DNA of 64,000 nucleotides from Paenibacillus sp. P25 (GCA_024704175.1 CP085629.1:806001-870000); one strand, 5' to 3'; shown: positions 18,953 to 28,011, numbered from the stretch's first letter. Numbers and translations: made by a program. Notes: generated by a model from the sequence alone, not told the origin.

Positions 18953-19297
18953 TTATAGACTGCTTGACGATTTGTTCGACAGCTTGCCGTTGATAAACGT
19001 AAACCGGGCCGAACCGTCGCCGTTCTCCCCTTTATACTCCACGACCAGGGTGTACCCCGGCTGATCCTTTGAACCCGTTTCCTGAAGCACCTTACCCGGC
19101 CCGCCGACGACTTTGGCTACTTCGTCGTAGCTCATATTCAGCGCCGCTTTATCAAACTCCTCTTTGGTGATTTTAGCTTCCTGGGTTTGAGCGGCGGGGG
19201 TGGGAGCGGCGGCATTGTTTTTAGCGGTAGAACAGCCGGCTAGCGCCGCCGTAAGCAGACAAATGACAATACCGATCATCATGCAAGTCTTTCTCAA
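18953..19297 (-). CDS. Small lipoprotein with BLIP/SmpA-like domain
   Basis: Exported lipoprotein of 114 residues. The signal peptide ends ALAGC (lipobox), a short Ala/Pro linker follows, and then a small domain with the KxxFDKAALNMSYDEVAKVVGG and GYTLVVEYKG segments seen in DUF3862/SmpA-like folds. The start is TTG at 19297, 8 bases after GGAGGGG; in-frame ATGs at 19282 and 19279 would truncate the charged N-region of the signal peptide. Confidence 0.75.
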   Translation of the reverse strand: MRKTCMMIGIVICLLTAALAGCSTAKNNAAAPTPAAQTQEAKITKEEFDKAALNMSYDEVAKVVGGPGKVLQETGSKDQPGYTLVVEYKGENGDGSARFTFINGKLSNKSSSSL

Positions 19298-19448
19298 AGC
19301 TTACCCCTCCGTTTGATCTTTTTTCATAGGATGTTCCATGGCATAGGATGCCATACCCGTATGGCGAGAAAAGGCGCATCGGCTACTTATTTTTTTCGTC
19401 GGATGGGATGCTTTTCGGAGGATGGCAAAAAAAAATTTAATAAAATGT

Positions 19449-19477
19449 TTGACAAGCCTTTCGAAGGGTGATATGAT
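19449..19477 (+). promoter_or_regulatory. Consensus sigma-A promoter for the tRNA-Leu pair
   Basis: TTGACA (19449-19454), exactly 17 bases, then TATGAT (19472-19477), about 45 bp before the first tRNA. A near-consensus promoter fits a stable RNA unit. Confidence 0.8.
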
Positions 19478-19522
19478 ACTTCTTGTCTCCTTGAGCGGAT
19501 GCTTTAAGAGAGAATAAGATTT

Positions 19523-19606
19523 GCGGTCATGGCGGAATTGGCAGACGCGCTAGATTCAGGTTCTAGTGGTAGCAATACCGTGGAGGTTCGAGTCCTCTTG
19601 ACCGCA
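19523..19606 (+). tRNA. tRNA-Leu (anticodon CAG)
   Basis: Acceptor stem GCGGTCA pairs with TGACCGC plus discriminator A. The anticodon stem-loop CTAGA-TTCAGGT-TCTAG puts CAG in the anticodon, reading CUG. The T-loop GGTTCGAGTCC and a long class II variable arm are present. CCA is not encoded. Confidence 0.95.
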
Positions 19607-19626
19607 CTTCCCAATTTATTGTATAT

Positions 19627-19710
19627 GCGGTCGTGGCGGAATTGGCAGACGCGCTAGATTCAGGTTCTAGTGGTGTAACAGCCGTGGAGGTTCGAGTCCT
19701 CTCGACCGCA
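19627..19710 (+). tRNA. tRNA-Leu (anticodon CAG), second tandem copy
   Basis: Near-identical to the copy 20 bp upstream. Acceptor GCGGTCG pairs with CGACCGC plus A; the anticodon is again CAG. It differs mainly in the variable arm and in one compensated acceptor pair. CCA is not encoded. Confidence 0.95.
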
Positions 19711-19731
19711 TCATACCTTTACCAATCAAAG

Positions 19732-19762
19732 CCTTCAGTTTATATAAACTGAAGGTTTTTTG
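19732..19762 (+). terminator. Terminator after the tRNA-Leu pair
   Basis: A perfect CCTTCAGTTTA / TAAACTGAAGG hairpin with a short AT loop is followed by six T. Confidence 0.85.
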
Positions 19763-19870
19763 CTTTTATTTCAGTGAAAAAAGTGGAATATGAAACCAGG
19801 GGCAGCAGTTTCAACGGCCGCCCCTTACTTGCTTAATGTTCGGTTCAAAGGTTATGCGACCGGATTTCTA

Positions 19871-20428
19871 TTACAACCACGTCGACTTCTCGGTGAAAAC
19901 GGTTCGTGATGTCGGCGCTTGCTCATTCTCCGGATATCCGATGCAAAGGGTTCCGATGATTGTTTTATTTTCCGGTGCTCCGATAAATCGATACAGCCGT
20001 TCATCGCGGGCAAGTCCGATTCCCCGTGTTCTCCAGACCATGCCGAGCCCAAGCTCCGATGCGGCAAGCCACATGGCATAAATAGCGCAGGCCACAGCGT
20101 ATTCATTGTCTTTGGAAGCCGCTTCATCTCCGGAAACCACGTCCGATGTTACGATAATATATAGGGGAGTGCTGCGGACCACTTGCATGGTTTGTTCGAT
20201 GGCGGCCGGGGTACTTTGAACATTGTCCTCTAAGACTTGTTGGATCAATTCCTCATAACGACGTTTGGCCTCTCCGGTAATCACGTAAAAATGCCACGGT
20301 TCCCGCAACCGATCGTTAGGGGCCCACGTTGCGGCCTCCAGAAGCCTTCCGATTTTCTCCGTTTCCACTTCACGAGGTTGAAACTTTCGCACACTTTTCC
20401 TGCTCTTTAGCGCATTCCGGATATCCAT
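19871..20428 (-). CDS. Nitroreductase-family protein, Fur-box controlled
   Basis: FMN-dependent NAD(P)H oxidoreductase of 185 residues. It opens MDIRNALKSRKSVRKFQPRE, the FMN-binding SRRSVRxF type motif, and continues WAPNDRLREPWHFYVIT and GLGMVWRTRGIG as in NfsA/YdgI-like proteins. Two Fur boxes lie between it and the divergent ABC importer operon, so it is probably made under iron limitation. In that setting it might reduce a ferric chelate or another intermediate, but this is inference; it could equally be a detoxifying reductase. Confidence 0.88.
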   Translation of the reverse strand: MDIRNALKSRKSVRKFQPREVETEKIGRLLEAATWAPNDRLREPWHFYVITGEAKRRYEELIQQVLEDNVQSTPAAIEQTMQVVRSTPLYIIVTSDVVSGDEAASKDNEYAVACAIYAMWLAASELGLGMVWRTRGIGLARDERLYRFIGAPENKTIIGTLCIGYPENEQAPTSRTVFTEKSTWL

Positions 20429-20456
20429 AAGCGACTAAACCTCCAAATTCATTTAA

Positions 20457-20473
20457 TTGATAATCATTCTCAA
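20457..20473. promoter_or_regulatory. Fur box 1
   Basis: TTGATAATCATTCTCAA matches the 7-1-7 Fur site TGATAATnATTATCA with one mismatch. It lies 6 bp upstream of the -35 element of the importer operon and in the leader of the nitroreductase gene. Confidence 0.8.
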
Positions 20474-20479
20474 AAAGGA

Positions 20480-20508
20480 TTGACGACTTGCAGCCGCCGG
20501 GTTATATT
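20480..20508 (+). promoter_or_regulatory. Promoter of the ABC importer operon, bracketed by Fur boxes
   Basis: TTGACG (20480-20485), 17 bases, TATATT (20503-20508). Fur box 1 lies just upstream and Fur box 2 just downstream of the expected start site, the usual arrangement for iron-dependent repression. Confidence 0.7.
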
Positions 20509-20522
20509 TATGAAAGTTGGTA

Positions 20523-20546
20523 TTGATAATCATTATCAATGATAAT
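20523..20546. promoter_or_regulatory. Fur box 2 (perfect 7-1-7 site)
   Basis: TGATAATCATTATCA (20524-20538) is an exact 7-1-7 Fur box, and the following ATGATAAT adds a third GATAAT half. It sits over the transcription start of the importer operon. Confidence 0.88.
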
Positions 20547-20596
20547 TTTTTCCTGTCCATTTTGCAAGGCAACTTAGTCGGGAGGGTCTAACCGTA

Positions 20597-22135
20597 ATGA
20601 ATTTGTTCAAAAGACACAAGGCAATAGCGGCTCTTATGATTTTAAGCCTTGCTTCAACAGCATGTTCAAGTCAGCCGGCGGCAAAGCAGCAGCAGGGAGC
20701 GGAAAGCCCAAGCAAGAAAGAAACACTGGTCATCGCGCAGTCCACGGAAACGAGAGATTTGAACGATATCGATCCGCTGCAAAAAGACATTACAGCGCCG
20801 CGGAGCATGGTGTACGACACCTTGATCGAGCGTAAAGCGGACGGCAAGCTGGTTCCTTCATTGGCGGAATCCTTTGAAGTAAGCGGTAATACGGTACATA
20901 TTCAATTGAAAAAGAATATCGCGTTTCAGAACGGAGAACCGCTCACGTCGGAATCCGTTAAAGCGACTCTTGAAAAAATTTTGAACAAAGACGTAAAAAC
21001 CTCGTATAAATCAGGGTTTGCTGAAATTGAGCAGGTGAAGGTGCTGGATGATCTGACCGTCGATATTATCAGCAAACAGCCGAACTATGTACTGCCGAAT
21101 TTCTTGGCGGAGATGCCCGTGCTTTCGGCTAAGCGGCTGGCGGCGGGAGACGAATACAAAACGAAATTGAATGGAACCGGCCCGTATATGCTCGAAGATT
21201 GGAAACGCGGCGAACAGGTGACCCTGAAGCTGAACGATAAATATTGGGGCGCAAAGCCGTCTTTTCAAAAAGTGGTCATCAAAAATGTTGCCGACGAATC
21301 GACCCGTATCGCCGAACTGCTGAGCGGCAAAGCGGATATCGTATCGGACGTCTCGCCGGCCTCTCTCGATAGAATTAAAGGCCAAAAAGGGTTCCAGACC
21401 GTCTCGGAGCCGGGAGTCCGGGTAACATGGCTCAGCTATCAATTCAAAGCGCCGTTCGATAATAAAAAAGTGCGTCAGGCAATTTATAAAGCGGTGGACC
21501 GCAAAGGTCTTGCGCAAAATATGTTCGGAGAGTTCGCTTCGCCGGCAACCGCTCCGGTTATAAAAAGTGGGGCCGGGTATGTGGAGGCTTACCCGCTGAC
21601 GGACTTCAATCTCGATGAAGCCAAAAAGCTGATGGAGGAATCGGGCGTTCAAACTCCGGTGACGATTGATTTGGATGCGCGCAAAGTGGATTTGGATATC
21701 GCTCAAATCGTGCAGGCCCAGCTCAAGAAGATGGGAATCGAAACCAAGATCAATACGATCGATGCGGGGACGTTTTTTGATCCGAAGCGATTGGATGAAC
21801 GAAAGAACGGATCGATTTTACTGTCTACGAGCTTCGATAATCCGGAGAAAGAATCTTATCGGCTGTTCGGTACCGCTTATTCCGCGGAATCTTTCTATAA
21901 GCGATACGGTTATCAGCCGTCGCCGGAAGCTGATGCGCTCATCAAGCAATATGTGGCCGAACCGAAAGCGGAGAACCGGACGGAGCTGTCGAAGAAGATA
22001 TTACAATTGTCCAAGGAGGACGCTTCTGTACTTTGGTTGATGCATCCTTCTAATATCTACGGGTTATCCGATGCGATAGATTGGAAGCCGGATGGAACAG
22101 GCAGAATTGAAATTCGCTCCATTAAGGTGAAATAG
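20597..22135 (+). CDS. ABC importer substrate-binding lipoprotein, NikA/OppA family
   Basis: Extracellular solute-binding lipoprotein of 512 residues (SBP_bac_5 family). The signal peptide ends STACSS (lipobox TAC). Family segments are present: LVPSLAESFEVSGNTVHIQLK, FQNGEPLTSESVKATLEKI, NGTGPYMLEDWKRGEQV and RQAIYKAVDRKGL. Members bind peptides, nickel-chelate complexes or opine metallophores such as staphylopine (CntA). Two Fur boxes at its promoter and a complete importer downstream point to a metal chelate as ligand; which metal and chelator cannot be read from sequence. Confidence 0.9.
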   Translation: MNLFKRHKAIAALMILSLASTACSSQPAAKQQQGAESPSKKETLVIAQSTETRDLNDIDPLQKDITAPRSMVYDTLIERKADGKLVPSLAESFEVSGNTVHIQLKKNIAFQNGEPLTSESVKATLEKILNKDVKTSYKSGFAEIEQVKVLDDLTVDIISKQPNYVLPNFLAEMPVLSAKRLAAGDEYKTKLNGTGPYMLEDWKRGEQVTLKLNDKYWGAKPSFQKVVIKNVADESTRIAELLSGKADIVSDVSPASLDRIKGQKGFQTVSEPGVRVTWLSYQFKAPFDNKKVRQAIYKAVDRKGLAQNMFGEFASPATAPVIKSGAGYVEAYPLTDFNLDEAKKLMEESGVQTPVTIDLDARKVDLDIAQIVQAQLKKMGIETKINTIDAGTFFDPKRLDERKNGSILLSTSFDNPEKESYRLFGTAYSAESFYKRYGYQPSPEADALIKQYVAEPKAENRTELSKKILQLSKEDASVLWLMHPSNIYGLSDAIDWKPDGTGRIEIRSIKVK

Positions 22136-22136
22136 C

Positions 22137-23084
22137 GTGAGTAACGGTATTCTCAGGGCCGTCCAACGTTTTGTTGGCGGTCTCTCTGTCATTGTTGCGG
22201 CTTCCGTTCTGTTGTTCTTTGCGAATGAAACGATGGGGGATCCTACTTATGCTCTCTTGCCGATGGATGCTACCGAGCAGCGGCGGGAAGCGGTTAGAGA
22301 GTCGCTTGGGCTCGGCGGTTCTACCGTTTCCCGGCTATCCGCGTATTTGTTACTGACGCTGCAAGGGGAGTTCGGCAGGTCTTATAAACTGGATCAACCG
22401 GTCCTGGATATCGTCGCCCCTTATTTTTGGGGAACGATGAAGCTTATCGGCTTGGCGCTTCCTGTCGGCGTAGCCGGCGGTATTTTTCTTGGTTTTTTTG
22501 GTCTGTTAGCGGGAGTAAGAACGGATAAGTGGCTGTATAAACTGCTGCTTGTTCTTCATTCGCTGCCGGGCTTTGTTCCTGCGATATTGGCGATTGAGTT
22601 GTTCGCTGTACAATTGAAGTGGGTGCCGCCGTCAGGGAGTCAAGGGTGGTCGTCGCTCGTGCTCCCGGCTTCTTTGCTTGCAGGCGCGGAAGCCATCAAG
22701 ATCGGCATTTTGCTCAGGTCCAAGTTTGCAGAGATCTTAGACGAGAAGTTTATTTTGACGGCCAAAGCGAAAGGAGTAGGCCGGTTCCGTTTTTATCTGC
22801 ATTATGTGCTGCGGCCGGCGCTATCGCTCATTTTTTCGTTTATCTCGATTCAGGTAGGCGTTCTGCTGAGCAGCGCGGTTGTGGTGGAAAGCGTGTTTGC
22901 GTATCCGGGGATCGGAGGTTTGGCCGTGCAGGCTTTGTCTAACCGGGACTTGCCGTCGCTGCAGGCATGCCTCGTGATCACGACCTTGTTCTTTTTATGC
23001 TCCAGATTTTTGCTCGATCTGATCCATCCGTGGCTCGATCCCCGGGTCAAACAAACCGCCGCATGGGAGAGGTCCTTATGGTGA
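22137..23084 (+). CDS. ABC importer permease 1 (DppB/NikB/CntB type)
   Basis: Inner-membrane permease of 315 residues with about six segments. It has the N-terminal element RFVGGLSVIVAASVLLFFANE, the LGGSTVSRLSAYLLLTLQGEFGRS loop typical of NikB/OppB, and the EAA-type loop ILDEKFILTAKAKGVGRFRFYLHYVLRPAL. GTG at 22137 follows the preceding stop by one base, so it is translationally coupled to the binding-protein gene. Confidence 0.9.
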   Translation: MSNGILRAVQRFVGGLSVIVAASVLLFFANETMGDPTYALLPMDATEQRREAVRESLGLGGSTVSRLSAYLLLTLQGEFGRSYKLDQPVLDIVAPYFWGTMKLIGLALPVGVAGGIFLGFFGLLAGVRTDKWLYKLLLVLHSLPGFVPAILAIELFAVQLKWVPPSGSQGWSSLVLPASLLAGAEAIKIGILLRSKFAEILDEKFILTAKAKGVGRFRFYLHYVLRPALSLIFSFISIQVGVLLSSAVVVESVFAYPGIGGLAVQALSNRDLPSLQACLVITTLFFLCSRFLLDLIHPWLDPRVKQTAAWERSLW

Positions 23085-23935
23085 AGCGGAAGACGTTTCG
23101 CATTGTCGTTGTGCCGGCCGCATTAGCCGCTTGCATCCTTGCCTTTTGGTCGCTGAAAGGGAACATGAACGATCCGCTAGCCCCGTTCGTCGGAGGCAAG
23201 CTTTCGCCTCCCTCGTGGCAGTTTGCCATGGGAACCGATCATTTGGGGCGGGATGTGTTAAGCCGGTTGCTCTACGCTACGGGGATCACGCTTGGTTTGT
23301 CCGGGCTGGCCGTTGTCCTGGCCATGCTCACCGGGGCTTTGCTTGGCACGCTTGCAGGCTTTAACGTCGTACCCATGCTAACCCCGGTCATTTTATTTAT
23401 TGCTCAATTTTCCCTTGTATTTCCCGTCAGATGGCTTCCGCTCTTGATCGTCGCTTTGTTCGGGCAAGGAATGATCGGGATGGTGCTTTCCATGGTTCTC
23501 GCACTATGGGGCCAGTTCATGTGGATCATTTATGACGAAGCGAAGGGACTAAAGGGGCGTACGTTCATTAAAGCCGCGTATATGCTCGGGGGGACGCGAT
23601 GGGCGGTTGTCCGAATGCACGTACTGCCTCATATGCTTCCGGTTGCAGCCGTCCTTGGCATCTTTGCGTTCCGCACGGCGATCGGGGTCATTTCCACGCT
23701 CAGCTTCCTCGGTATCGGACTGCAGCCGCCGACCCCTACCTGGGGACTCATGATTGCCGAGGGCCATCCATACTTTTTGCAGGCATGGTGGACCGTGGCG
23801 TTTCCGACGTTAGCGCTGGCAGCGTCCGTACTAGCCGTGAGCTCGCTTGGGAACAAGCTGGAACGAATGTGGAAAAATCGAGCATCAGTAAGAGAAGGGG
23901 GAATGGAGCGTGAAAGCCGAAGATCAGCTTCTTAA
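23078..23935 (+). CDS. ABC importer permease 2 (DppC/NikC/CntC type)
   Basis: Second permease, 285 residues. The AMGTDHLGRDVLSRLLYATG segment is the diagnostic OppC/NikC motif, and AAYMLGGTRWAVVRMHVLP is the EAA loop that contacts the ATPases. ATG at 23078 is chosen: GGGAGAGG lies 5 bases upstream and the start overlaps the stop of permease 1. The 3' end overlaps the first ATPase gene by 26 bp. Confidence 0.9.
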   Translation: MVKRKTFRIVVVPAALAACILAFWSLKGNMNDPLAPFVGGKLSPPSWQFAMGTDHLGRDVLSRLLYATGITLGLSGLAVVLAMLTGALLGTLAGFNVVPMLTPVILFIAQFSLVFPVRWLPLLIVALFGQGMIGMVLSMVLALWGQFMWIIYDEAKGLKGRTFIKAAYMLGGTRWAVVRMHVLPHMLPVAAVLGIFAFRTAIGVISTLSFLGIGLQPPTPTWGLMIAEGHPYFLQAWWTVAFPTLALAASVLAVSSLGNKLERMWKNRASVREGGMERESRRSAS

Positions 23936-24746
23936 TATATCCGAACTTCGCACTTGCTTCGGAACAGGAAAAGGGAGAGTCGAACCTGTCCGGGGGATCC
24001 ATCTGCAGATCCAAGCCGGACAAACGCTGGCGCTGGTCGGCGAGAGCGGTCGCGGCAAGAGCACGTTGGCTCTATCCATTTTGCGGCTTCTGCCGAAACA
24101 GGGACAAATCTGTTCCGGACGGATCCAGCTTGATGGCCGGGATTTGCTGCAGCTGTCCGAACGGGATATGAAACGGATTCGCGGAAGAGATGTGGCGATG
24201 GTGTTTCAAGACCCGAAAAGCGCATTCCATCCGCTAATGACACTTGGCGACCAACTGATCGAAGCGGTAAAGGAGGGCCCGAAAGCATCTAAAAGGCATC
24301 AAGCGCTCGACATGCTGGAGTGTGTCGGTCTTCCGGATCCGGAAAGAGTGATGAAAAGCTATTCCTTTGAGCTCAGCGGCGGGATGCTGCAGCGCGCCAT
24401 GATTGCCATGGCTCTCATCAACCGCCCCAAACTGCTTATTGCCGATGAACCGACAACGGCTTTGGATGTAACGGTACAGTCCGAGATTTTGACCTTATTG
24501 AAAAGGATGAAAACGCAGTTCGGCATGAGCATGCTGTTTATTTCCCATGATCTTGGCGTTGTCGCGGAGCTGGCCGACCGGGTTGCAGTCATGCACCGCG
24601 GTAAAATTGTCGAGTGCGGGCAAGCAAGCCGGGTGTACAGGAATCCGGAGCATGAAGTGACTCGCAGCTTGCTCAGCATGGCACCCGTTCTCGGCCAGCC
24701 GCTCCCGCGCGGCGAATCCTTACAGAAAGTTGCGGTGCTGTCATGA
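23910..24746 (+). CDS. ABC importer ATPase 1 (DppD/NikD/CntD type)
   Basis: Cytoplasmic ATPase of 278 residues. Walker A is GESGRGKST (a rare Arg in place of Ser/Gly), signature ELSGGMLQRAMIAMAL, Walker B LLIADEPTTALDV, and switch His in LFISHDLG. GTG at 23910 overlaps the upstream gene; the stop overlaps the start of ATPase 2 by 4 bp (ATGA). It probably forms a heterodimer with the next gene product. Confidence 0.9.
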   Translation: MKAEDQLLNISELRTCFGTGKGRVEPVRGIHLQIQAGQTLALVGESGRGKSTLALSILRLLPKQGQICSGRIQLDGRDLLQLSERDMKRIRGRDVAMVFQDPKSAFHPLMTLGDQLIEAVKEGPKASKRHQALDMLECVGLPDPERVMKSYSFELSGGMLQRAMIAMALINRPKLLIADEPTTALDVTVQSEILTLLKRMKTQFGMSMLFISHDLGVVAELADRVAVMHRGKIVECGQASRVYRNPEHEVTRSLLSMAPVLGQPLPRGESLQKVAVLS

Positions 24747-25525
24747 TCGCAGCGAGGAATGTGCGCAAGCACTACATAAAGCGAACCGGCCTGTGGTCCA
24801 AAGCCGTCGTTCATGCCGTGAGTGGGGTAACGCTCGAAATCGGGCCTGGGGAAACCGTCGGGCTTGTCGGCGAGAGCGGCAGCGGAAAAAGCACACTCGG
24901 CCGTTGTATGGCCGGGATGGAATCGTTAACAGAGGGACAAATCGTTTGGGGGCAGTCGGATATAAGCCGGTTGTCTTTTCACGAGATGAGGCTTCTGCGC
25001 AAAGAGGTTCAGCTTATTTTTCAGGACCCGTTCGATGCTTTGAACCCCAATCTTACGGTGGAACAGCTCGTGATGGAGCCCCTTGTCCATTTGAACATCG
25101 GCACGGCCCGCGAGCGTTCTCAAAAAGTGAGAAATCTGCTCGAAAGGGTGGGGGCTGCTGCCGGAACATGCCTTGCGTTACCCTGGTCAGCTTAGCCGGG
25201 GCCAATGCCAGCGGGTCAATATCGCCAGAGCGTTCATCCTGGAGCCGAGCTTCGTTATTTGCGATGAAATGATATCCGCGCTCGACGTATCCGTAGGAGC
25301 GCAAATATTAAATCTTCTTCTGGATCTGCAGGAAGAGAAGGGTCATGCGGCTACTTATTTATTTCGCATGACCTGGCGAGAGTCATGCAAATCAGCCATC
25401 GGATTGCGGTCATGTATAACGGCAGTATTGTAGAAGTCGCGGACAGCCGCAATTTCCACCTGGAAGCAAGCCATCCGTACACCCGGTCGCTGATAGCGGC
25501 CGTTCCGAAGCTTTCCCACAAATGA
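24743..25525 (+). CDS. ABC importer ATPase 2 (DppF/NikE/CntF type; two frame breaks)
   Basis: Second ATPase, about 260 residues when rejoined. Walker [10 protein letters not shown] is in the first frame; after a break near 25150 come the signature [18 protein letters not shown] and Walker [15 protein letters not shown]; a second break near 25355 leads to the switch-His segment [11 protein letters not shown], then [15 protein letters not shown] and a stop at 25523-25525. The signature reads LSRGQ rather than LSGGQ and the Walker B proline is Met, an unusual but plausible set. A strong terminator follows. Confidence 0.85.
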
Positions 25526-25546
25526 AGAAAGCATTGTAAGCAGATT

Positions 25547-25608
25547 GGAAAAAGCCGGCCGTCCGCGCCGCCTGGTTATGTGGCAGACGCGAACGGCCGG
25601 CTTTTTCA
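25547..25608. terminator. Bidirectional terminator between convergent operons
   Basis: GAAAAAGCCGGCCGT pairs with ACGGCCGGCTTTTTC around a GC-rich inner hairpin. It ends the importer operon on the + strand and the dehydrogenase gene on the minus strand. Confidence 0.9.
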
Positions 25609-25647
25609 TTTTGGGGCATAGCGCGGATATATTAATACCCCGCCACT

Positions 25648-26609
25648 TTATCGACCACGTTTAACAGCGGCATTCCGGTCGCCGAGACGAATGAGATTGT
25701 CGGCGAAGATCGACATGGCGCGAGTCATCGTATGGGGAGAAGCGGCTGAAATGTAAGGCGTCACGATGACCTGAGGGCTCCCACAAGGGACTATCTTCGG
25801 GGAGTGGATGAACGCTGAACACGTCCAGCCCGGCTCCGGCGATTCTGCCCTCGCGCAGTGCTTCGATCAACGCATCCTCGTCGATGACAGACCCTCTCGA
25901 AATGTTGATGACGTATGAAGTCGATTTCAACTGGTTCAACTCGGTTCGCCCGATTAAATTTCTCGTTTGGGCCGTTAAGGGGAGGCAGAGAATCACCACA
26001 TCCGCCGCTTGAAGCATCCGGTGAAGTTCATCGATCGGAAGCAGGGTGACATAGCCCGGCTGTTCCGCTTGATCCCTAGTGGAAACCGAACGCTTGACAG
26101 CGAGGACGTTCATGCCGAGATGATGCGCTTTCCGCGCGATCTCGCGCGCGATTGCACCGAATCCTATGAGGCCGAGCGTTAACCCGTCCACCTCGATTCC
26201 ATTCCGCTGACTCACTGCGCCGCCAGCTCTTGCGCCGCTGGGCGCGGACCGACAGATGGATATTTCGGGTCAGTGCCAGCATAAGCGAGACGGCATGCTC
26301 GGCGACCGGTTTCGCATTCGCTCCCCTGGAATTGGTCAAGGTGACCCCGCTGTCCAGCACCTCGCGGCAGAGCAACGGTTCCATGCCGACGCTGATCGAA
26401 TGAAGCAGCTGCAGCCGCGGGCCGGCTTCGAACACGGCTTTCGGGAAAAACATTCCTGTACAGCAGAGAACGTCGCTTCCGCGCATTTCTTGAACCGCAG
26501 TTTCTTCCGTCGTGCAGGGAATCACTTGAATCGTATCCGGCGGCGGCGGCATTTTATGATAATAGTCCAAAGCTTGTTCCGCGTACAGTACGGCTTTAAT
26601 CCGTCGCAT
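25648..26609 (-). CDS. D-2-hydroxyacid dehydrogenase homologue with altered active site (two frame breaks)
   Basis: NAD(P)-binding protein of about 320 residues in the D-isomer 2-hydroxyacid dehydrogenase family. The N-terminal domain reads through TNSRGANAKPVAEHAVSLM; after a break near 26210 comes the Rossmann segment LTLGLIGFGAIAREIA, then VINISRGSVIDEDAL with the substrate Arg. The usual catalytic Glu region DVFExEP is DVFSVHP, and the catalytic His in TPHI is TPYI after a break near 25775. If those readings hold, normal hydride-acid chemistry is doubtful. It is the second gene of the Fur-box-controlled left operon, 20 bp after the aminotransferase. Confidence 0.8.
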
Positions 26610-26629
26610 AGGTTGTTGTCCCTCCCGGA

Positions 26630-27834
26630 TTACGTTGAAATCAGAACTTCGCTCAAGACGGAATCGAGTATCGCAACCGCTTCATCGACGTCTTGTTTTG
26701 TAATGATGAAGGGGGGCAGCAAGCGAAGCACGTTGCCGGCTCCGGCGCCGACGAACAACCCCCGATCCGCGGCTAATTTAGCCGCCGTTTTGTTGTCCGA
26801 GGAAAGCTCGACTGCGATGAGCGACCCGCGGCCGCGAACGTCAACGATGTTCGGGTGAATCGTTTGCAGATGTCGCAGACAATCGATAAGATAACGGCCC
26901 ATGTCCCCGACATGCTCGATCAAATGGTCTTCCACGATCGTCTCGACGGTCGCGATGCCGGCTGCGCAAACGACCGGATTGGCGCCGAAGGTGGCCCCGT
27001 GATCCCCGGGACGAAATGCCGAGGCGACGCGTCTGGATGCGGCAAATGCAGCATTGGGCAATCCGCCGGAAAGCCCCTTCGCCAGCGTCAAAATATCCGG
27101 CTTTACACCTTCGTGCTGGTACGCAAAGAAAGCGCCGGTTCTTCCCATGCCCGTTTGAATTTCATCGAAAATAAGCAGTGCTCCATATCGGTCGCACAGC
27201 TCGCGCGCACCCTGCAAAAACTCGCGAGTCCCGACATGCGCCCCGGCTTCCCCTTGTACCGGCTCCAAAATAACCGCGCAGACGCTGGAATCCATCGCCC
27301 GTTCCAAGGCGCCCAGATCATTGAAAGGAATGTAGCGGAATCCTTCCAGCGGCGGTCCGAAGCCTTCCTGCATCTCCGGCTTTCCGCTCGCCGTGAGCGC
27401 GCCGAATGTACGCCCATGATAAGAACGCAGCGCTGTGACGAAATGGGTCTTGTGCCGTTCACCTTGGCGGTAGGCGAATTTTCGGGCCAGCTTCATGGCG
27501 CCTTCAATCGCTTCGGCTCCGCTCGGGCAAAAAAACACCTGTTCCCCGCACCGTGCTCCGTGAGCAGCTTGGCGAGCCGAACGGAAGGTTCATTATAAAA
27601 TAAATTCGAGGAATGAATCAGCGTGCCGGCTTGCTCGGCAACCGCTTTGACCACCCGGGGGTGACAATGTCCGAGCGTGTTCACCGCAAATCCGCCGAGA
27701 AAATCGAGATATGATTTTCCCTCCGTATCCCAGACGCGCGCGCCTTGTCCGTGGGATAGAACGATAGCGCTCCGATTGAATGTAGGCATGAGAACCTGTT
27801 CGCCCGTGTTATAAATCGCGTGTGTAGAAAGCAA
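26630..27834 (-). CDS. Class III PLP aminotransferase, ArgD/ornithine aminotransferase-like (one frame break)
   Basis: PLP enzyme of about 400 residues related to acetylornithine and ornithine aminotransferases. The first frame gives GKSYLDFLGGFAVNTLGHCHPRV; after a break near 27535 come CPSGAEAIEGAMKLARKFA, ALLIFDEIQTGMGRTG (PLP Asp) and DILTLAKGLSGGLP with the Schiff-base Lys. It would move an amino group to or from an omega-amino or 4-oxo substrate. TTG at 27834 is the start. A minus-strand promoter TTGTCA-17-TATCAT is overlapped by the Fur boxes at 27916-27953. A role in making a metal chelator is inferred from context only. Confidence 0.85.
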
Positions 27835-27901
27835 TAAAGAGGACCCCTTTCGGACTTGGATAAAAATAGCAGTTATTTGGAGATAAATAACATTTAATCG
27901 A

Positions 27902-27953
27902 TTGACAAATGATATTGATAATCGTTATCATTGACAATGATAATCGTTATCAA
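27902..27953. promoter_or_regulatory. Tandem Fur boxes over divergent promoters
   Basis: Two identical cores GATAATCGTTATC lie at 27917-27929 and 27939-27951, 22 bp apart, each extending to TGATAATCGTTATCA, a one-base variant of the 7-1-7 Fur site. On the + strand TTGACA (27902-27907), 17 bases, TTATCA leads to the right operon; on the minus strand TTGTCA, 17 bases, TATCAT leads to the left operon. Both promoters are covered, so Fur could silence both directions at once. Confidence 0.82.
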
Positions 27954-28011
27954 AGCAAAATTCAATCCTTAATTTGCCACGAATCCTATATCTTACAAGG
28001 GAGGGGCGCAT

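Noticed and set aside
20597..25525. Naming the importer cntABCDF or nikABCDE
   Set aside because: Family and order fit either, but substrate cannot be read from sequence and the CntL/CntM partners are absent.
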